Positions 1-9,432 of a stretch of 64,000 bases of DNA are shown here, piece by piece; position 1 is the stretch's first letter; every line of letters begins with the position of its first letter. The DNA comes from Planctomyces sp. GTDB taxonomy: Bacteria > Planctomycetota > Planctomycetia > Planctomycetales > Planctomycetaceae. A program made the translations under genes and the position numbers. The stretch lies in assembly GCA_016795105.1 (NCBI GenBank), contig JAEUIH010000021.1, positions 34,903 to 98,902 of the forward strand, in the 5' to 3' direction. Under the pieces are notes generated by a model. The model saw nothing but the letters and a program-made list of their open reading frames with translations, made no database searches and was not told the origin of the DNA.

Positions 1-3000
1 TTGGCACCGCTCGAATTCGAGTTTCGGGATACCGGGTGTTCGATTTGTTGTCCGTGGATGACCGGGGTTACTCTTCGCGACCGGATCACAGCCCGTGATC
101 TTACAGTTGACGAGATCCTCAACATAGCGAACAGCATTCTGGAATCACTGACGACGTTGCATCAGAAGGGGTTGATTCGTCGCTGCATTCGTCCGTCAGA
201 GGTCTTCCTTCAGGGAACAGGTGCTGGAGTTCGGGCGTTTCTGGCCGGATTTGGTCCACTGCTGATTGTTCAGAGCCAGCACAATTCGGCGACCGCTCTT
301 GAGATCTCCCGATATTCTGCGCCAGAGACACTCGGGGCGATCGAAGAAGATCTTCGTCCGGCAGCCGACCTGTATTCGTTTGGAATGCTGCTGTTTGAGT
401 GCCTGACCGGACGACTTCCATTTGATGGACTCAACTCCGGCGACCTGGTCTTTCATCACATGACATCTCCGGTTCCTGATCCGGTGTCATTGAATCATCA
501 GATTCCTCCATCGTTGAACGAACTTGTTCTGAGACTGCTGCAGAAGCATCCTCGCGATCGCTATCAGTCGTCTGAAGGAGTGCGGTATGACATTCGGAGA
601 ATTCAGGAATGCCTTCGCACCAGTGTTTCTGATCGAATCGTTCTTGGGATGATGGATGCTCGAGAGAGCATCATCGAACCTGCATTTGTGGGTCGAGCTT
701 CCGAGATGTCGGTGATTCGATCCGAAATGGAGGGTGTTGAATCCGGCATTGGTCGATCAGTTGTATTGATTGCTCCATCAGGCCTGGGCAAAACGAGACT
801 GGTGCTGGAGGCTTCTCGACTCGCCGTCGCTCGCGGGTTCCTTGTACTCCGTGCTCAGGGGCAGAATCAGCCCGGACTCGCGCCACTGGCGTCGCTTCAG
901 GGGACGCTGAGCCAGTGTGTTGGCATCATCCGACAGGACGAGGAACTTCGGTCACGTCTTGCCGTCCAGATGATAGAGCTTGGCAGAGAGCTCTATGCTG
1001 CATCGCCGGAACTGACCGATGCACTCGGTATGGCCGTTCCGGAATCCAAACCTGAGGCACTCACTGACCGACGTATTGCGGTCGCTCTGGCAACGTTTCT
1101 CAGCGCTCTTGGCGCTGCCGGAAAGCCGGTCCTTCTACTGCTGGACGACATGCAGTGGGCCGATGATCTGACTCTGATTATGCTGGAATGCTGGCATTTA
1201 ACACAGTCAAAGTATTCGCTGCTCCTGATTGGGATGAGGCCATCAGAGTCGACGTCGGATCGACTTCGAGAAAGCCTGACATCGGCAGTGATCCTGACAT
1301 TGGATCCGCTGAGACGCGAAGATCAGGATCAGTTGCTGCTGTCGATGGCTGGCGAATTGCCTCCGCAGGTGCTCGATTCAATCTGGGGGATGGCCGAAGG
1401 CAACCCGTTTGTCGCATCAGCTGTCCTGCGAGGACTCGTTGAAGGCCGTGTCATACAGCCATCCAGTTCAGGCTGGTCGGTTGATCGAGACAAGCTTCGA
1501 AACGTGCAAACTTCCGGGAAAGCTGCGGAAGTCCTCAAGCAGCGATTGTTTCGACTTCCATCGGAGTCGCGTGCACTGCTGGCTGTTGGAGCTGTTCTGG
1601 GCAAGGACTTCTCCATTGAAATGGCAGCCGATCTTGCAGGGATTCCTCAGGCTAAGGTCTTTGAACTACTTGAGGAACCTCGCAGAAATCATCTGGTTTG
1701 GGAGCAGGCATCGGGACGGATTTGTTCGTTCATGCACGATCAGATTCGGGATGCAGTTCTGAAGTCACTGACTCGTCAGCGTCGAGTTGAGATTGACCGT
1801 CGCGCAGCAAACTACCTGACTCAGCATGAACCCCATCGTGTCTTTGATATTGCGTTTCACCACAACGCATCCGGACGCCCCGATCTGGCAAAACCATTCG
1901 CCGTTGAAGCTGCTGAGCGTGCACGCGAAAGCCATGCGCTTGAAGCCGCTGAACAGCAGTATCGAATCGCACTCAGAGGCTTCTTTGCTCTGTGCGAGGA
2001 ACCTGAGTTTGGGGTTCTGTATGGTCTTGGTGATGTTTTGATGCTGTGCGGGCGGTATCAGGAGGCAGAAGAGTTCTTTCAGCGTGCTCTGAAGTGTGCA
2101 GGTTCACGGGAATCTCAGGCAGAAGTCACTCTGAAGCTCGGCGAACTGGCATTCAAGGAAGATCGAAAGGACCTCGCAATCGAGCTCTGGGAATCCGCTC
2201 TGGCGGGTCTGGGTGTCCAGCTGCCGGCTCCCTGGAAGCTTCCATTTTCGACATTGAAGCAGATTGGTATTCAGGTAGTTCATTCTCTTCTGCCGCAGCG
2301 ATATCCGGCTCGGAAGAGAGTCTCTCCCACGACCGCCGATCGTCTGATCTGGAGACTTCATAGTCGTCTCGCTTACGCATATTGGTTCGTTCGCAGCAAG
2401 CTGGAGGTTCTGCATACTCATCTGAGAGGCATGAATCTGGCTGAGTGTTATTCTCCCACTGCGGAGCTTGCTCAGGCATACTCGGAACACGCGCCGGCGA
2501 TGAGTCTGATACCGTTGCGGCGACGGGGAATTCGCTATGGTCGCAGATCACTTCAGATTCGAACTGCTCAGAATGACCTGTGGGGGCAGGGGCAGTCACT
2601 GCATTGTCTTGCGATTGCTCTGTATTCGGCAGCGCACTTTGAAGAATGTGTAGACGTCGGTCGTCGAAGTGTGCGAATTCTTGAGAAGGCCGGTGACTTC
2701 TGGGAGAAACACATAGCCCAGTATCAGGTGGCAGCATCGCTGTATCGACTCGGTCGGTTTCGCGAGGCTGCTCAGCTGGCACGGGAAGCTTACGATTCCG
2801 GACTGGCAGTCGGCGACTACCAAATCTGCGGAAACATTATTGAAGTCTGGGCACGTGCTGCAAATGGAGATGTGCCGGCACGAATCCTTCAGCAGGAACT
2901 CGATCGACCCCGTTCTGATGTACAGGGACAGGCGCACGTACTTCTGGCCAAGGGTGTTCATGCCTTCTACGAGCAGCGTTATGACGATGCAGTCGAAGCG

Positions 3001-5613
3001 TTTCAGCAGGGTATCGACGTCGCACGGAAAGCAGGAATATCAAATACCTATACATCCCCTCTGTATGCCTGGAAGGCAACCGCAATTCGATGCGTTCTGG
3101 AGAACAAGTCTCCGGTTACGCGCGGACCAAGACAGGCCCTGATCCGACAACATCGTCGAGCGGCCCGAATGGCGGTTCTGATTGCCCTGCGATTTCGAAA
3201 TGAACTGCCGCATGCACTGCGTGAATACGCAATGGCATTCGTGTTCCAAAGTTGCAATCGGCGGGCAATGTGGCTGATTCAGCAAAGTGTGAAAGTCGCT
3301 CAGAATCAGCAGGCTGAACATGAAGTGATTCAGAGTGAGTTGCTGCTGTTTCGCGTTCAGACCGAACTTGGTTATTCCGATGCAGACAAGATGCTGGAAC
3401 TGGCCGAGAATCGGGCAGCAGCGTTCCGGAATGAACAGTTGCCACAGAGAATCTATTCAACGCTTTCTCTTGTTGATCGTTTCGATGCTTTGCTCGAATC
3501 CGGTCGCCGAATTGCTTCGGGAATGGAACCCGGCTTTATCTTTAACTGTGTTGCCGATGCGGCTCGACGACTGCTGAGAAGCACTCATAGTGAGATCATC
3601 CTCACCGACGATCAGGGGCAGCCCGTTACTCTCTCCGAAGGCATTCGTGAGAATGCTCTGGCGGCACTCCGGTCACATGATGCCGTCTGTGCCAGTGGAG
3701 TCTCTTCTGAACTTCGCTCGCTGCTGGTCTGTCCGATCATCGTTCGCGGTCGACCAATGTCATGTCTTGTAGTGAGCAACTCTGAGGTGCGTGATCTGTT
3801 CGGTGTCAACGAGCTTCGAATTGCGAGATATCTCACTGCGATCGCAGGCGCAGCACTTGAAAATTCTGATGGCTTCAAGAGCCTTCAGGAACTTAATGAA
3901 AACCTTGAACAGATTGTTGAAGAACGCACGGCCGCCGTTGAAGCTCGTTCTCATGAGTTGCAGCAAACAGCTGAGAATCTTCGGCGTGTTCAGCGACAAC
4001 TGGCCACGGCAAAGAACTCGGCCGAACGTGCCAGTCGCGCGAAGAGCGAATTTCTTGCTCAGATGAGTCATGAAATCCGAACACCGATTGGTGCTGTTCT
4101 GGGTTTCACGGAATTACTGCTCCACGGTGAAATGCCCCTCCATTCGGAACAGAGGCGCTATCTCCAGAGAGTTCTCAGCAATGGTACGCACCTCCATCGG
4201 CTCCTGAACGACCTTCTTGACCTGTCCCGAATCGAAGCCGGGCAGCTTCAGATCGAATCGCTGACATGTGCTCCCTATGCACTGTTTTCTGACATTTTGT
4301 CCGCATTGCAGTCTCGTGCAATCGACAAAAACCTGACGTTGTCGATGGCAATCGTGGGTTCAGTGCCGGAGACAATTACAACAGACCCAACGCGACTTCG
4401 ACAAATTCTGACAAATCTGATTGGCAATGCGATCAAGTTCACGTCCACTGGAGGCGTTCATCTGAGGATCGAGACGGATGTTTTGTTAAGTCGCATGCGG
4501 ATCAAGGTGCGAGATACAGGCCCCGGTATCGACCAGGCTGCTCAAAAGCTGGTCTTTGAGCCATTCAAGCAGGCTGATGAGACCGTCAATCGTCGTTTTG
4601 GTGGTACGGGACTCGGACTGCCAATCAGTCGCCACCTGGCTCAGGCTCTGGGGGGCGATATCGTTCTCGCAAGCCAGCCAGGAATTGGCAGCACATTTAC
4701 GGTGACAATTGCTACCGGGCCTCTCCAGAATGTCCGCATGCTGTCTCAGGCCGAAGCAGAACAACAGATCGCCGATGTTCCGAGTGAAGCGCATGTCCAG
4801 GCTGATCTCTCCGACATCCGAATTCTGATCGTAGATGATGTCGAGGCCAACAGGGAGTTTTTCTCTCTTGTGCTGCAGCGAGCAAACGCGGATACCTATT
4901 TTGCCGAAAACGGAAAAGACGCTCTGGCAGCCGTCGAGTCACATCAGTTTGATCTGATTTTGCTCGACATGCAAATGCCCGTCATGGATGGCTATCAGGC
5001 CGCTGAAGCGTTACGCAAACAAGGGATTACGATTCCGATCCTTGCAATTACGGCCAATGGCACGGATGACGACAAGTCTCGTTGCCGCGAAGCAGGCTGT
5101 AGTGGATATCTCACCAAACCAATCACGATTTCTGAGTTACTGCGGGGCGTTGCTGAAGCGGTAGGTCGAACGATTCAACAGCTTCCTCAGACTGCAGCAG
5201 CGACTCACGAATCTTTGGGCACAGATGCTGTTGATGCAGAAGACGGCTCGACAGATGACAGTCGCTCTCCGTCGTTAAACAACATCCGAGCCGCGGTTCG
5301 CAAGTCCTCTGTCGCGCTTCCATCAGATCCGATGTTCCGGGATGTGGCGGTTCGATTTGTTGCCAAGATCGAAGCTGCATATCCGGAGATCACGAAGGTT
5401 ATCGCTGATAACAACGGCAGACGATTGTGCGAACTTGCTCACTGGATTAAGGGAACCGGCGGAACGGTGGGACTGCAGGGACTTACAGATCTTGGCGAAG
5501 CTCTTCACTCAGCAGGTAAATCGGAAGACTTTGCCTCTGCAAAGATCCTGTTGATGGAACTCGGGCAGGTGATCGAAGCTCTACGCCGTGAAGCCGAAAT
5601 GATCCGAGGCTAA
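1..5613 (+). CDS. Hybrid signalling protein: pseudokinase / AAA ATPase / TPR-like / GAF / histidine kinase / receiver / HPt (5' end cut by window)
   Basis: The reading frame is open from base 1, so the N-terminus, including most of the kinase N-lobe, probably lies outside the window. In window numbering the order is: kinase-like C-lobe (about 1-205), AAA/STAND-type ATPase (about 230-500; Walker A 258-265, Walker B LLLLDD near 380), a long helical TPR-like region (about 600-1150), GAF (about 1175-1290), coiled coil, histidine kinase (H-box His1357 in MSHEIRTP; N box NAIKF; G boxes DTGPG and GGTGLG), receiver (phospho-acceptor Asp1656 in LILLDMQMP) and HPt (His1814 in AHWIKGTGG). The kinase part is degenerate: the HRD Asp is Cys62, the catalytic-loop Asn is Glu67 and DFG is GFG (83-85), while the APE motif survives. 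It is probably a non-catalytic scaffold. The His-Asp-His phosphorelay looks complete. The input signal and output partner are unknown. Confidence 0.9.
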   Translation: MAPLEFEFRDTGCSICCPWMTGVTLRDRITARDLTVDEILNIANSILESLTTLHQKGLIRRCIRPSEVFLQGTGAGVRAFLAGFGPLLIVQSQHNSATALEISRYSAPETLGAIEEDLRPAADLYSFGMLLFECLTGRLPFDGLNSGDLVFHHMTSPVPDPVSLNHQIPPSLNELVLRLLQKHPRDRYQSSEGVRYDIRRIQECLRTSVSDRIVLGMMDARESIIEPAFVGRASEMSVIRSEMEGVESGIGRSVVLIAPSGLGKTRLVLEASRLAVARGFLVLRAQGQNQPGLAPLASLQGTLSQCVGIIRQDEELRSRLAVQMIELGRELYAASPELTDALGMAVPESKPEALTDRRIAVALATFLSALGAAGKPVLLLLDDMQWADDLTLIMLECWHLTQSKYSLLLIGMRPSESTSDRLRESLTSAVILTLDPLRREDQDQLLLSMAGELPPQVLDSIWGMAEGNPFVASAVLRGLVEGRVIQPSSSGWSVDRDKLRNVQTSGKAAEVLKQRLFRLPSESRALLAVGAVLGKDFSIEMAADLAGIPQAKVFELLEEPRRNHLVWEQASGRICSFMHDQIRDAVLKSLTRQRRVEIDRRAANYLTQHEPHRVFDIAFHHNASGRPDLAKPFAVEAAERARESHALEAAEQQYRIALRGFFALCEEPEFGVLYGLGDVLMLCGRYQEAEEFFQRALKCAGSRESQAEVTLKLGELAFKEDRKDLAIELWESALAGLGVQLPAPWKLPFSTLKQIGIQVVHSLLPQRYPARKRVSPTTADRLIWRLHSRLAYAYWFVRSKLEVLHTHLRGMNLAECYSPTAELAQAYSEHAPAMSLIPLRRRGIRYGRRSLQIRTAQNDLWGQGQSLHCLAIALYSAAHFEECVDVGRRSVRILEKAGDFWEKHIAQYQVAASLYRLGRFREAAQLAREAYDSGLAVGDYQICGNIIEVWARAANGDVPARILQQELDRPRSDVQGQAHVLLAKGVHAFYEQRYDDAVEAFQQGIDVARKAGISNTYTSPLYAWKATAIRCVLENKSPVTRGPRQALIRQHRRAARMAVLIALRFRNELPHALREYAMAFVFQSCNRRAMWLIQQSVKVAQNQQAEHEVIQSELLLFRVQTELGYSDADKMLELAENRAAAFRNEQLPQRIYSTLSLVDRFDALLESGRRIASGMEPGFIFNCVADAARRLLRSTHSEIILTDDQGQPVTLSEGIRENALAALRSHDAVCASGVSSELRSLLVCPIIVRGRPMSCLVVSNSEVRDLFGVNELRIARYLTAIAGAALENSDGFKSLQELNENLEQIVEERTAAVEARSHELQQTAENLRRVQRQLATAKNSAERASRAKSEFLAQMSHEIRTPIGAVLGFTELLLHGEMPLHSEQRRYLQRVLSNGTHLHRLLNDLLDLSRIEAGQLQIESLTCAPYALFSDILSALQSRAIDKNLTLSMAIVGSVPETITTDPTRLRQILTNLIGNAIKFTSTGGVHLRIETDVLLSRMRIKVRDTGPGIDQAAQKLVFEPFKQADETVNRRFGGTGLGLPISRHLAQALGGDIVLASQPGIGSTFTVTIATGPLQNVRMLSQAEAEQQIADVPSEAHVQADLSDIRILIVDDVEANREFFSLVLQRANADTYFAENGKDALAAVESHQFDLILLDMQMPVMDGYQAAEALRKQGITIPILAITANGTDDDKSRCREAGCSGYLTKPITISELLRGVAEAVGRTIQQLPQTAAATHESLGTDAVDAEDGSTDDSRSPSLNNIRAAVRKSSVALPSDPMFRDVAVRFVAKIEAAYPEITKVIADNNGRRLCELAHWIKGTGGTVGLQGLTDLGEALHSAGKSEDFASAKILLMELGQVIEALRREAEMIRG

Positions 5614-5981
5614 GCCTCTTCCGACCGCAGGATTTTCTCCATCTTTCGACCCTTCGCAAGTTCGTCAACCAGCTTGTCGAGATACCTCGTCTGCTGCGTG
5701 AGAGGATTTTCGATTTCTTCTACGCGATAACCACAAATCAGCCCCGTGATGAGGTGGGCATTTGGATTGAGCTTCGCACGTTTGAAGAACTCCTCAAAGG
5801 TCGATTTCTTTTCAATGTGCTTCTGCAGGGCACGTTCGTCGTAGCCAGTTAGCCACTGAATCACCTGATGCAGCTCTTCAACGGATCGCCCCTTCTTTTC
5901 AACCTTCGCGACGTAGTGCGGATACACTGAAGAAAACGTCATTTTTGCAATCCGCTCGTCGTGTTGGCTCGTGCTCTTCAT
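5610..5981 (-). CDS. DUF2200 family protein
   Basis: A protein of 123 residues that closely fits the DUF2200 family: [10 protein letters not shown] near the N-terminus, [32 protein letters not shown] in the centre and a basic C-terminus ([10 protein letters not shown]). The function is unknown; it is a small cytosolic protein with no signal peptide. I chose the ATG at 5981 because family similarity begins there; the frame runs open upstream to 6014 without recognisable sequence. Its stop overlaps the stop of the converging hybrid kinase by a few bases. Confidence 0.85.
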   Translation of the reverse strand: MKSTSQHDERIAKMTFSSVYPHYVAKVEKKGRSVEELHQVIQWLTGYDERALQKHIEKKSTFEEFFKRAKLNPNAHLITGLICGYRVEEIENPLTQQTRYLDKLVDELAKGRKMEKILRSEEA

Positions 5982-6463
5982 ATCGTAACGCCTGTTCTGT
6001 GTTGTTGGATGCACTGTTCAGTTTCGTCGAAATCAATTGCGGCAGGCAGTCGGGTGCCGCCAGATTTTGTCACGATGACTGCATCCGCTCAAATGCCCTG
6101 ACCCCGGTTTTGCCAAACGCGTTCGAAGATCTTGTGCGAGCTATATTCATCAGAAATGTCACGCGTACGCGCTTTCCGGCGGATTCTTTCTTTGCAAACT
6201 TCAGAGATTTTCAGAATGGCATGATAACCCGAACAGTCTTTTTCATTTACCCCAGATTGTGAAGAGAGTCTTGCGCAGGTTTCCCAGATTGAATTGCATT
6301 GAGTCCCCAGGGCGTGAAGTCCCTTTGTACTGCGGAACACCGCATAAAGGTGTGCAGCGGGGTTTCCCTGCTCAAAAAGCAGTGATTCCATAGTAGTCTG
6401 ACGAATGTTTTGACCCCATCAAGACCTATGTCTTCACGACCTATCTCTTCAGGACCAGCATCA
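5982..6463. other. Intergenic region, no supported gene
   Basis: This stretch separates two divergently transcribed genes and must carry their promoters, but no convincing promoter motif is visible. A minus-strand open frame (6089-6391) has no recognisable similarity and no good ribosome-binding site, and its arginine-rich C-terminal part could be decayed sequence. No RNA gene is seen. Confidence 0.5.
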
Positions 6464-7852
6464 ATGACGCTTCATGCACCAATCGATTTCGACATTTCGT
6501 GGGAAGAAGATTTTGCGAACAGAGTCAATCCTGAGCTGATGACGCGACTCCTGAGGGCGTCGATTCCCGTTCTGGAGCAATCTGACTGGAGTGTCACTCG
6601 AGTTGAGGAAGGCTTCTGCGAAACACTGTTGCCTCTCAACAAAGCCACGACGAACCAGCATGGAACTCATCAGGCAGCACTCGTTTCTCTGTCTGCGGAC
6701 TATACCGGAGGGTTGGCGCTGGCCTCACTGTTGCGTGGCGTGCCACTTGCCGGAATTCATCCATGTCGAGAGGATGTTTCCGCATCACTGTGGCTTGCCG
6801 GGATGAATGTTCGCTACAAGAGTCCGAGTACTGGTCATCTCACAGGCGTTTGCCAGATTGATGCAGCGCAGGCTGCGGACATCCGCAGACGCTACTTTCA
6901 GGGCAGTCGAGTTCTTGCGTCTCTGGACGTGCAGTTCTTTTCAAATGGCGAACTGACTGCTGAAGCCGAGATGAAGTATTTTGCTCAGCCGACGATCCAG
7001 CTGTCACCAATTGCAGAGAAGCCGTCCCGATCCGCGCTGTTCAGTCATAAGCTGAAGGCATCGGCCAGAATGATCGCGGGAATCAGGGCTCAGTCGTCCA
7101 GTCATCCAAAGCTTCGCGTGCAGTGTCCTCATGCAAGTCTTGTGGCTGGTCCACACGGAGAGTTGCTGGCGGATCATCTTCATTCAATCCTGCCGCAGCT
7201 GAAGGACATGGTACTCACTCGAACTCAGCACATTGATGAACTCATTGAGCAGGTCGCGGGTGTAAAGCAGATCGTTCTCGCTGGAGCGGGTCTGGACATG
7301 CGGTCCGTTCGCCATGCGGCCGAGCACAACGATGTTGTATTCTTTGAACTCGACCTTCCGGAGATGATCTCTGAACGGCAACGTGTGACGAAGCTCCTGG
7401 AGAAGGATTATAGTGAACAGAGAGTTTTGATTTCTGCGGACTTCAAGCGGGATGACCTTGCTGCAGTTCTAACAGCACATCCTCGATTCGATGCGACTCT
7501 TCCCACCATCATCGTTTTCGAAGGCTGTTCCATGTATTTCACTGAAGAAGAGAACCGCCGGATCTTCACGTCGTTCCTTGAAATCATGCAGAACCCTCTC
7601 AGTTGCCTGTGGGTAGATTTTGTGAATACTGCGGTTGTGACCCGCAGGACCAACAATCAGCGAATCATTGGCTTCCTCGAAGGAATGGACTCGCTGGGTG
7701 AATCATTTGTCTTCGGGACGGACAACCCGCGACAACTGCTTGAGTCAATCGGATTCGGGCTGGTGGATACGGTTTCCTCAGGAGAATACCTTGAAGACAC
7801 AGACGCGGTTCTGAGCACTTATTCCTTTTCGGTCGCACGGCGTTTCTGCTGA
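6464..7852 (+). CDS. Hotdog thioesterase-like domain fused to a leucine-carboxyl-methyltransferase-type SAM methyltransferase
   Basis: The N-terminal part (about 12-150) looks like a DUF4442/PaaI-type hotdog thioesterase: a substrate-tunnel motif region NQHGTHQAALVSLSAD is followed by the strand-helix pattern GGLALASLL. The C-terminal part (about 205-460) is a class I methyltransferase of the LCMT/PPM1 type: LAGAGLDMR (272-280) is the SAM-binding motif, followed by FELDLPE and VFEGCSMYF. The reactions are an inference: acyl-CoA hydrolysis or acyl binding coupled to carboxyl O-methylation. I chose the ATG at 6464, which has AGGA nine bases upstream; an ATG at 6428 and a TTG at 6410 lie in frame. 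No signal peptide is present. Confidence 0.8.
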   Translation: MTLHAPIDFDISWEEDFANRVNPELMTRLLRASIPVLEQSDWSVTRVEEGFCETLLPLNKATTNQHGTHQAALVSLSADYTGGLALASLLRGVPLAGIHPCREDVSASLWLAGMNVRYKSPSTGHLTGVCQIDAAQAADIRRRYFQGSRVLASLDVQFFSNGELTAEAEMKYFAQPTIQLSPIAEKPSRSALFSHKLKASARMIAGIRAQSSSHPKLRVQCPHASLVAGPHGELLADHLHSILPQLKDMVLTRTQHIDELIEQVAGVKQIVLAGAGLDMRSVRHAAEHNDVVFFELDLPEMISERQRVTKLLEKDYSEQRVLISADFKRDDLAAVLTAHPRFDATLPTIIVFEGCSMYFTEEENRRIFTSFLEIMQNPLSCLWVDFVNTAVVTRRTNNQRIIGFLEGMDSLGESFVFGTDNPRQLLESIGFGLVDTVSSGEYLEDTDAVLSTYSFSVARRFC

Positions 7853-7856
7853 GGAA

Positions 7857-7870
7857 CCCGCATTTGCGGG
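7857..7870 (+). terminator. Possible hairpin terminator
   Basis: Five bases after the stop codon of the fusion gene, CCCGC and GCGGG pair across an ATTT loop. There is no strong U-tract, only a T-rich patch about 13 bases further on, so this may instead be one of the intergenic palindromes common in the window. Confidence 0.3.
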
Positions 7871-7940
7871 GATCCGACAGTCTTTTGCCTCTAGGAATAT
7901 AACGATTTTGCCGATTATTCCGAAAAGGGGGAGACTGCAT

Positions 7941-9344
7941 ATGAGTGAATCGACGCGTTTGACACAGAATCCGGGGCGTATTACCAGCGCAATCAAGGAC
8001 ATCTTTACGAACCCCAATCGGTGTGGAAGGTGGGCATTTCGAGTCCTTCTTCCGGCAGCGTTTGCGGTTGCCGGGACGACTTCCGAGGCCCAGGCGCAAT
8101 TCGGTTCGACTCTCAACGGCACAGGCCCGGTCGCGCGTTCAATGGCCGGTACGACCACTGCAGCTCCTGTCGACACACTGGGGGCATTTCAATGGAACCC
8201 GGCGACCATTACAGCGCTGCCTTCGAGTACCGACTTTGGTCTCGAGATACTTATGCCACACTCAACAGTCTCGTCGACTGTAAACGCCGGAAGCCTGGCT
8301 CCAGGATTTCCGGCCGCAACACTTACTGGTTCGACCGATAGTGAATCCGGAATCTTTCCTCTTCCGAACTTCGGCATCGTCCACAATCCGGAAGGGGCAA
8401 ACTATTCATATGGGGTTGGTGTATTGTCGGTTGGCGGTTTCGGCGTCAACTACCCCGGCAGCGCCTCCAATCCAGTGCTCACCCCTCCTTTGCCGGCAGG
8501 GATTGGCGTCGGGCCAATTTACACGCAATACCAGCTCGTGCAGGTAATGCCGACAATTGCCCTTCATCTGACGGACGACTTTTCAGTCGGGTTCTCGCCA
8601 ATCGTCAATCTGGCATCATTGAGTATCGATCCCGGTATTCTTGCAGCTCCGGATAATGCCAACGGAAATGGATTTCCTACCTATCCATCGATGAACCATG
8701 GGTCATTTCAGTGGGGGGCTGGGTTTCAGGTTGGAGCCTTCTACAAGACGGATTACTGCTGGCAATTTGGAGCTGCTCTCCGGAGTCCACAATGGTTCAG
8801 CGATTTCGAATACAATTCAAGCGATCAGATCGGAAATCCAAGGACGATTGACTACGGACTGGACGCGCCTCTCACAGTCTCGCTTGGAACCGCATACACC
8901 GGGTTCGATCGTCTGTTGATTGCCGTAGACGGAAAATTCCTGAACTACTCTGACACACGCGGATACGAAACCGCTGGGTTCAGTCCGACGGGTGCTGTTA
9001 ACGGGCTGGGCTGGGACGATGTGTTTGCGGTTTCAACGGGAGTTCAGTATCAGGCAACGGACTTTGCTGCTCTGAGAATGGGTTACTCATTCAACACGAA
9101 TCCAATCAATGACGCAGATTCGTTTTACAACGTTGGATCACCGCTGTCTCTCCAGCATGGGGCGTATGCGGGAACGACATGGAGCGTTACGGACAACTTT
9201 AAGGTCTCGCTGACCTACTCGCACTTCTTCGAAAACACGATCAGCGGCCCAATTCAGACTGCTGGCGGACCGATCCCCGGTACGAATCTCACTTCAAGTA
9301 CTTCGGCTGATTCAATTCTGGTTGGTGCGACCGTGTTGTTCTAG
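7941..9344 (+). CDS. OmpP1/FadL-type outer-membrane protein
   Basis: A protein of 467 residues with a long signal sequence: a basic N-region, a hydrophobic core near 33-45 and probable cleavage after AQA at about residue 52. The mature N-terminus (NGTGPVARSMAG, then a stretch beginning with a QWNPA element) resembles the N-terminal hatch of FadL/TodX channels. The rest is a series of amphipathic beta strands ending in an aromatic residue (VLF), as expected of an outer-membrane barrel of about 14 strands. Likely role: diffusion of hydrophobic compounds such as long-chain fatty acids. The start is set by GGGGGAG upstream of the ATG at 7941; the frame stays open further upstream. The neighbouring thioesterase-like fusion could share a lipid theme, but this is only suggestive. 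Confidence 0.85.
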   Translation: MSESTRLTQNPGRITSAIKDIFTNPNRCGRWAFRVLLPAAFAVAGTTSEAQAQFGSTLNGTGPVARSMAGTTTAAPVDTLGAFQWNPATITALPSSTDFGLEILMPHSTVSSTVNAGSLAPGFPAATLTGSTDSESGIFPLPNFGIVHNPEGANYSYGVGVLSVGGFGVNYPGSASNPVLTPPLPAGIGVGPIYTQYQLVQVMPTIALHLTDDFSVGFSPIVNLASLSIDPGILAAPDNANGNGFPTYPSMNHGSFQWGAGFQVGAFYKTDYCWQFGAALRSPQWFSDFEYNSSDQIGNPRTIDYGLDAPLTVSLGTAYTGFDRLLIAVDGKFLNYSDTRGYETAGFSPTGAVNGLGWDDVFAVSTGVQYQATDFAALRMGYSFNTNPINDADSFYNVGSPLSLQHGAYAGTTWSVTDNFKVSLTYSHFFENTISGPIQTAGGPIPGTNLTSSTSADSILVGATVLF

Positions 9345-9432
9345 GCGAAGTCCGTCGAAAAGCTCTGATTGCTCAATCAAGGTCTGGTGGTTTCAGTCTG
9401 TGGACTGTGATCTGTTGTCCAATCACTGCGGA

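Noticed and set aside
2153..2782. Minus-strand frame of 209 residues inside the hybrid kinase gene
   Set aside because: Antisense shadow, composition typical of reverse reading.
6089..6391. Minus-strand open frame of about 100 residues
   Set aside because: No recognisable family, no good ribosome-binding site and odd composition; it probably arises by chance or decay.
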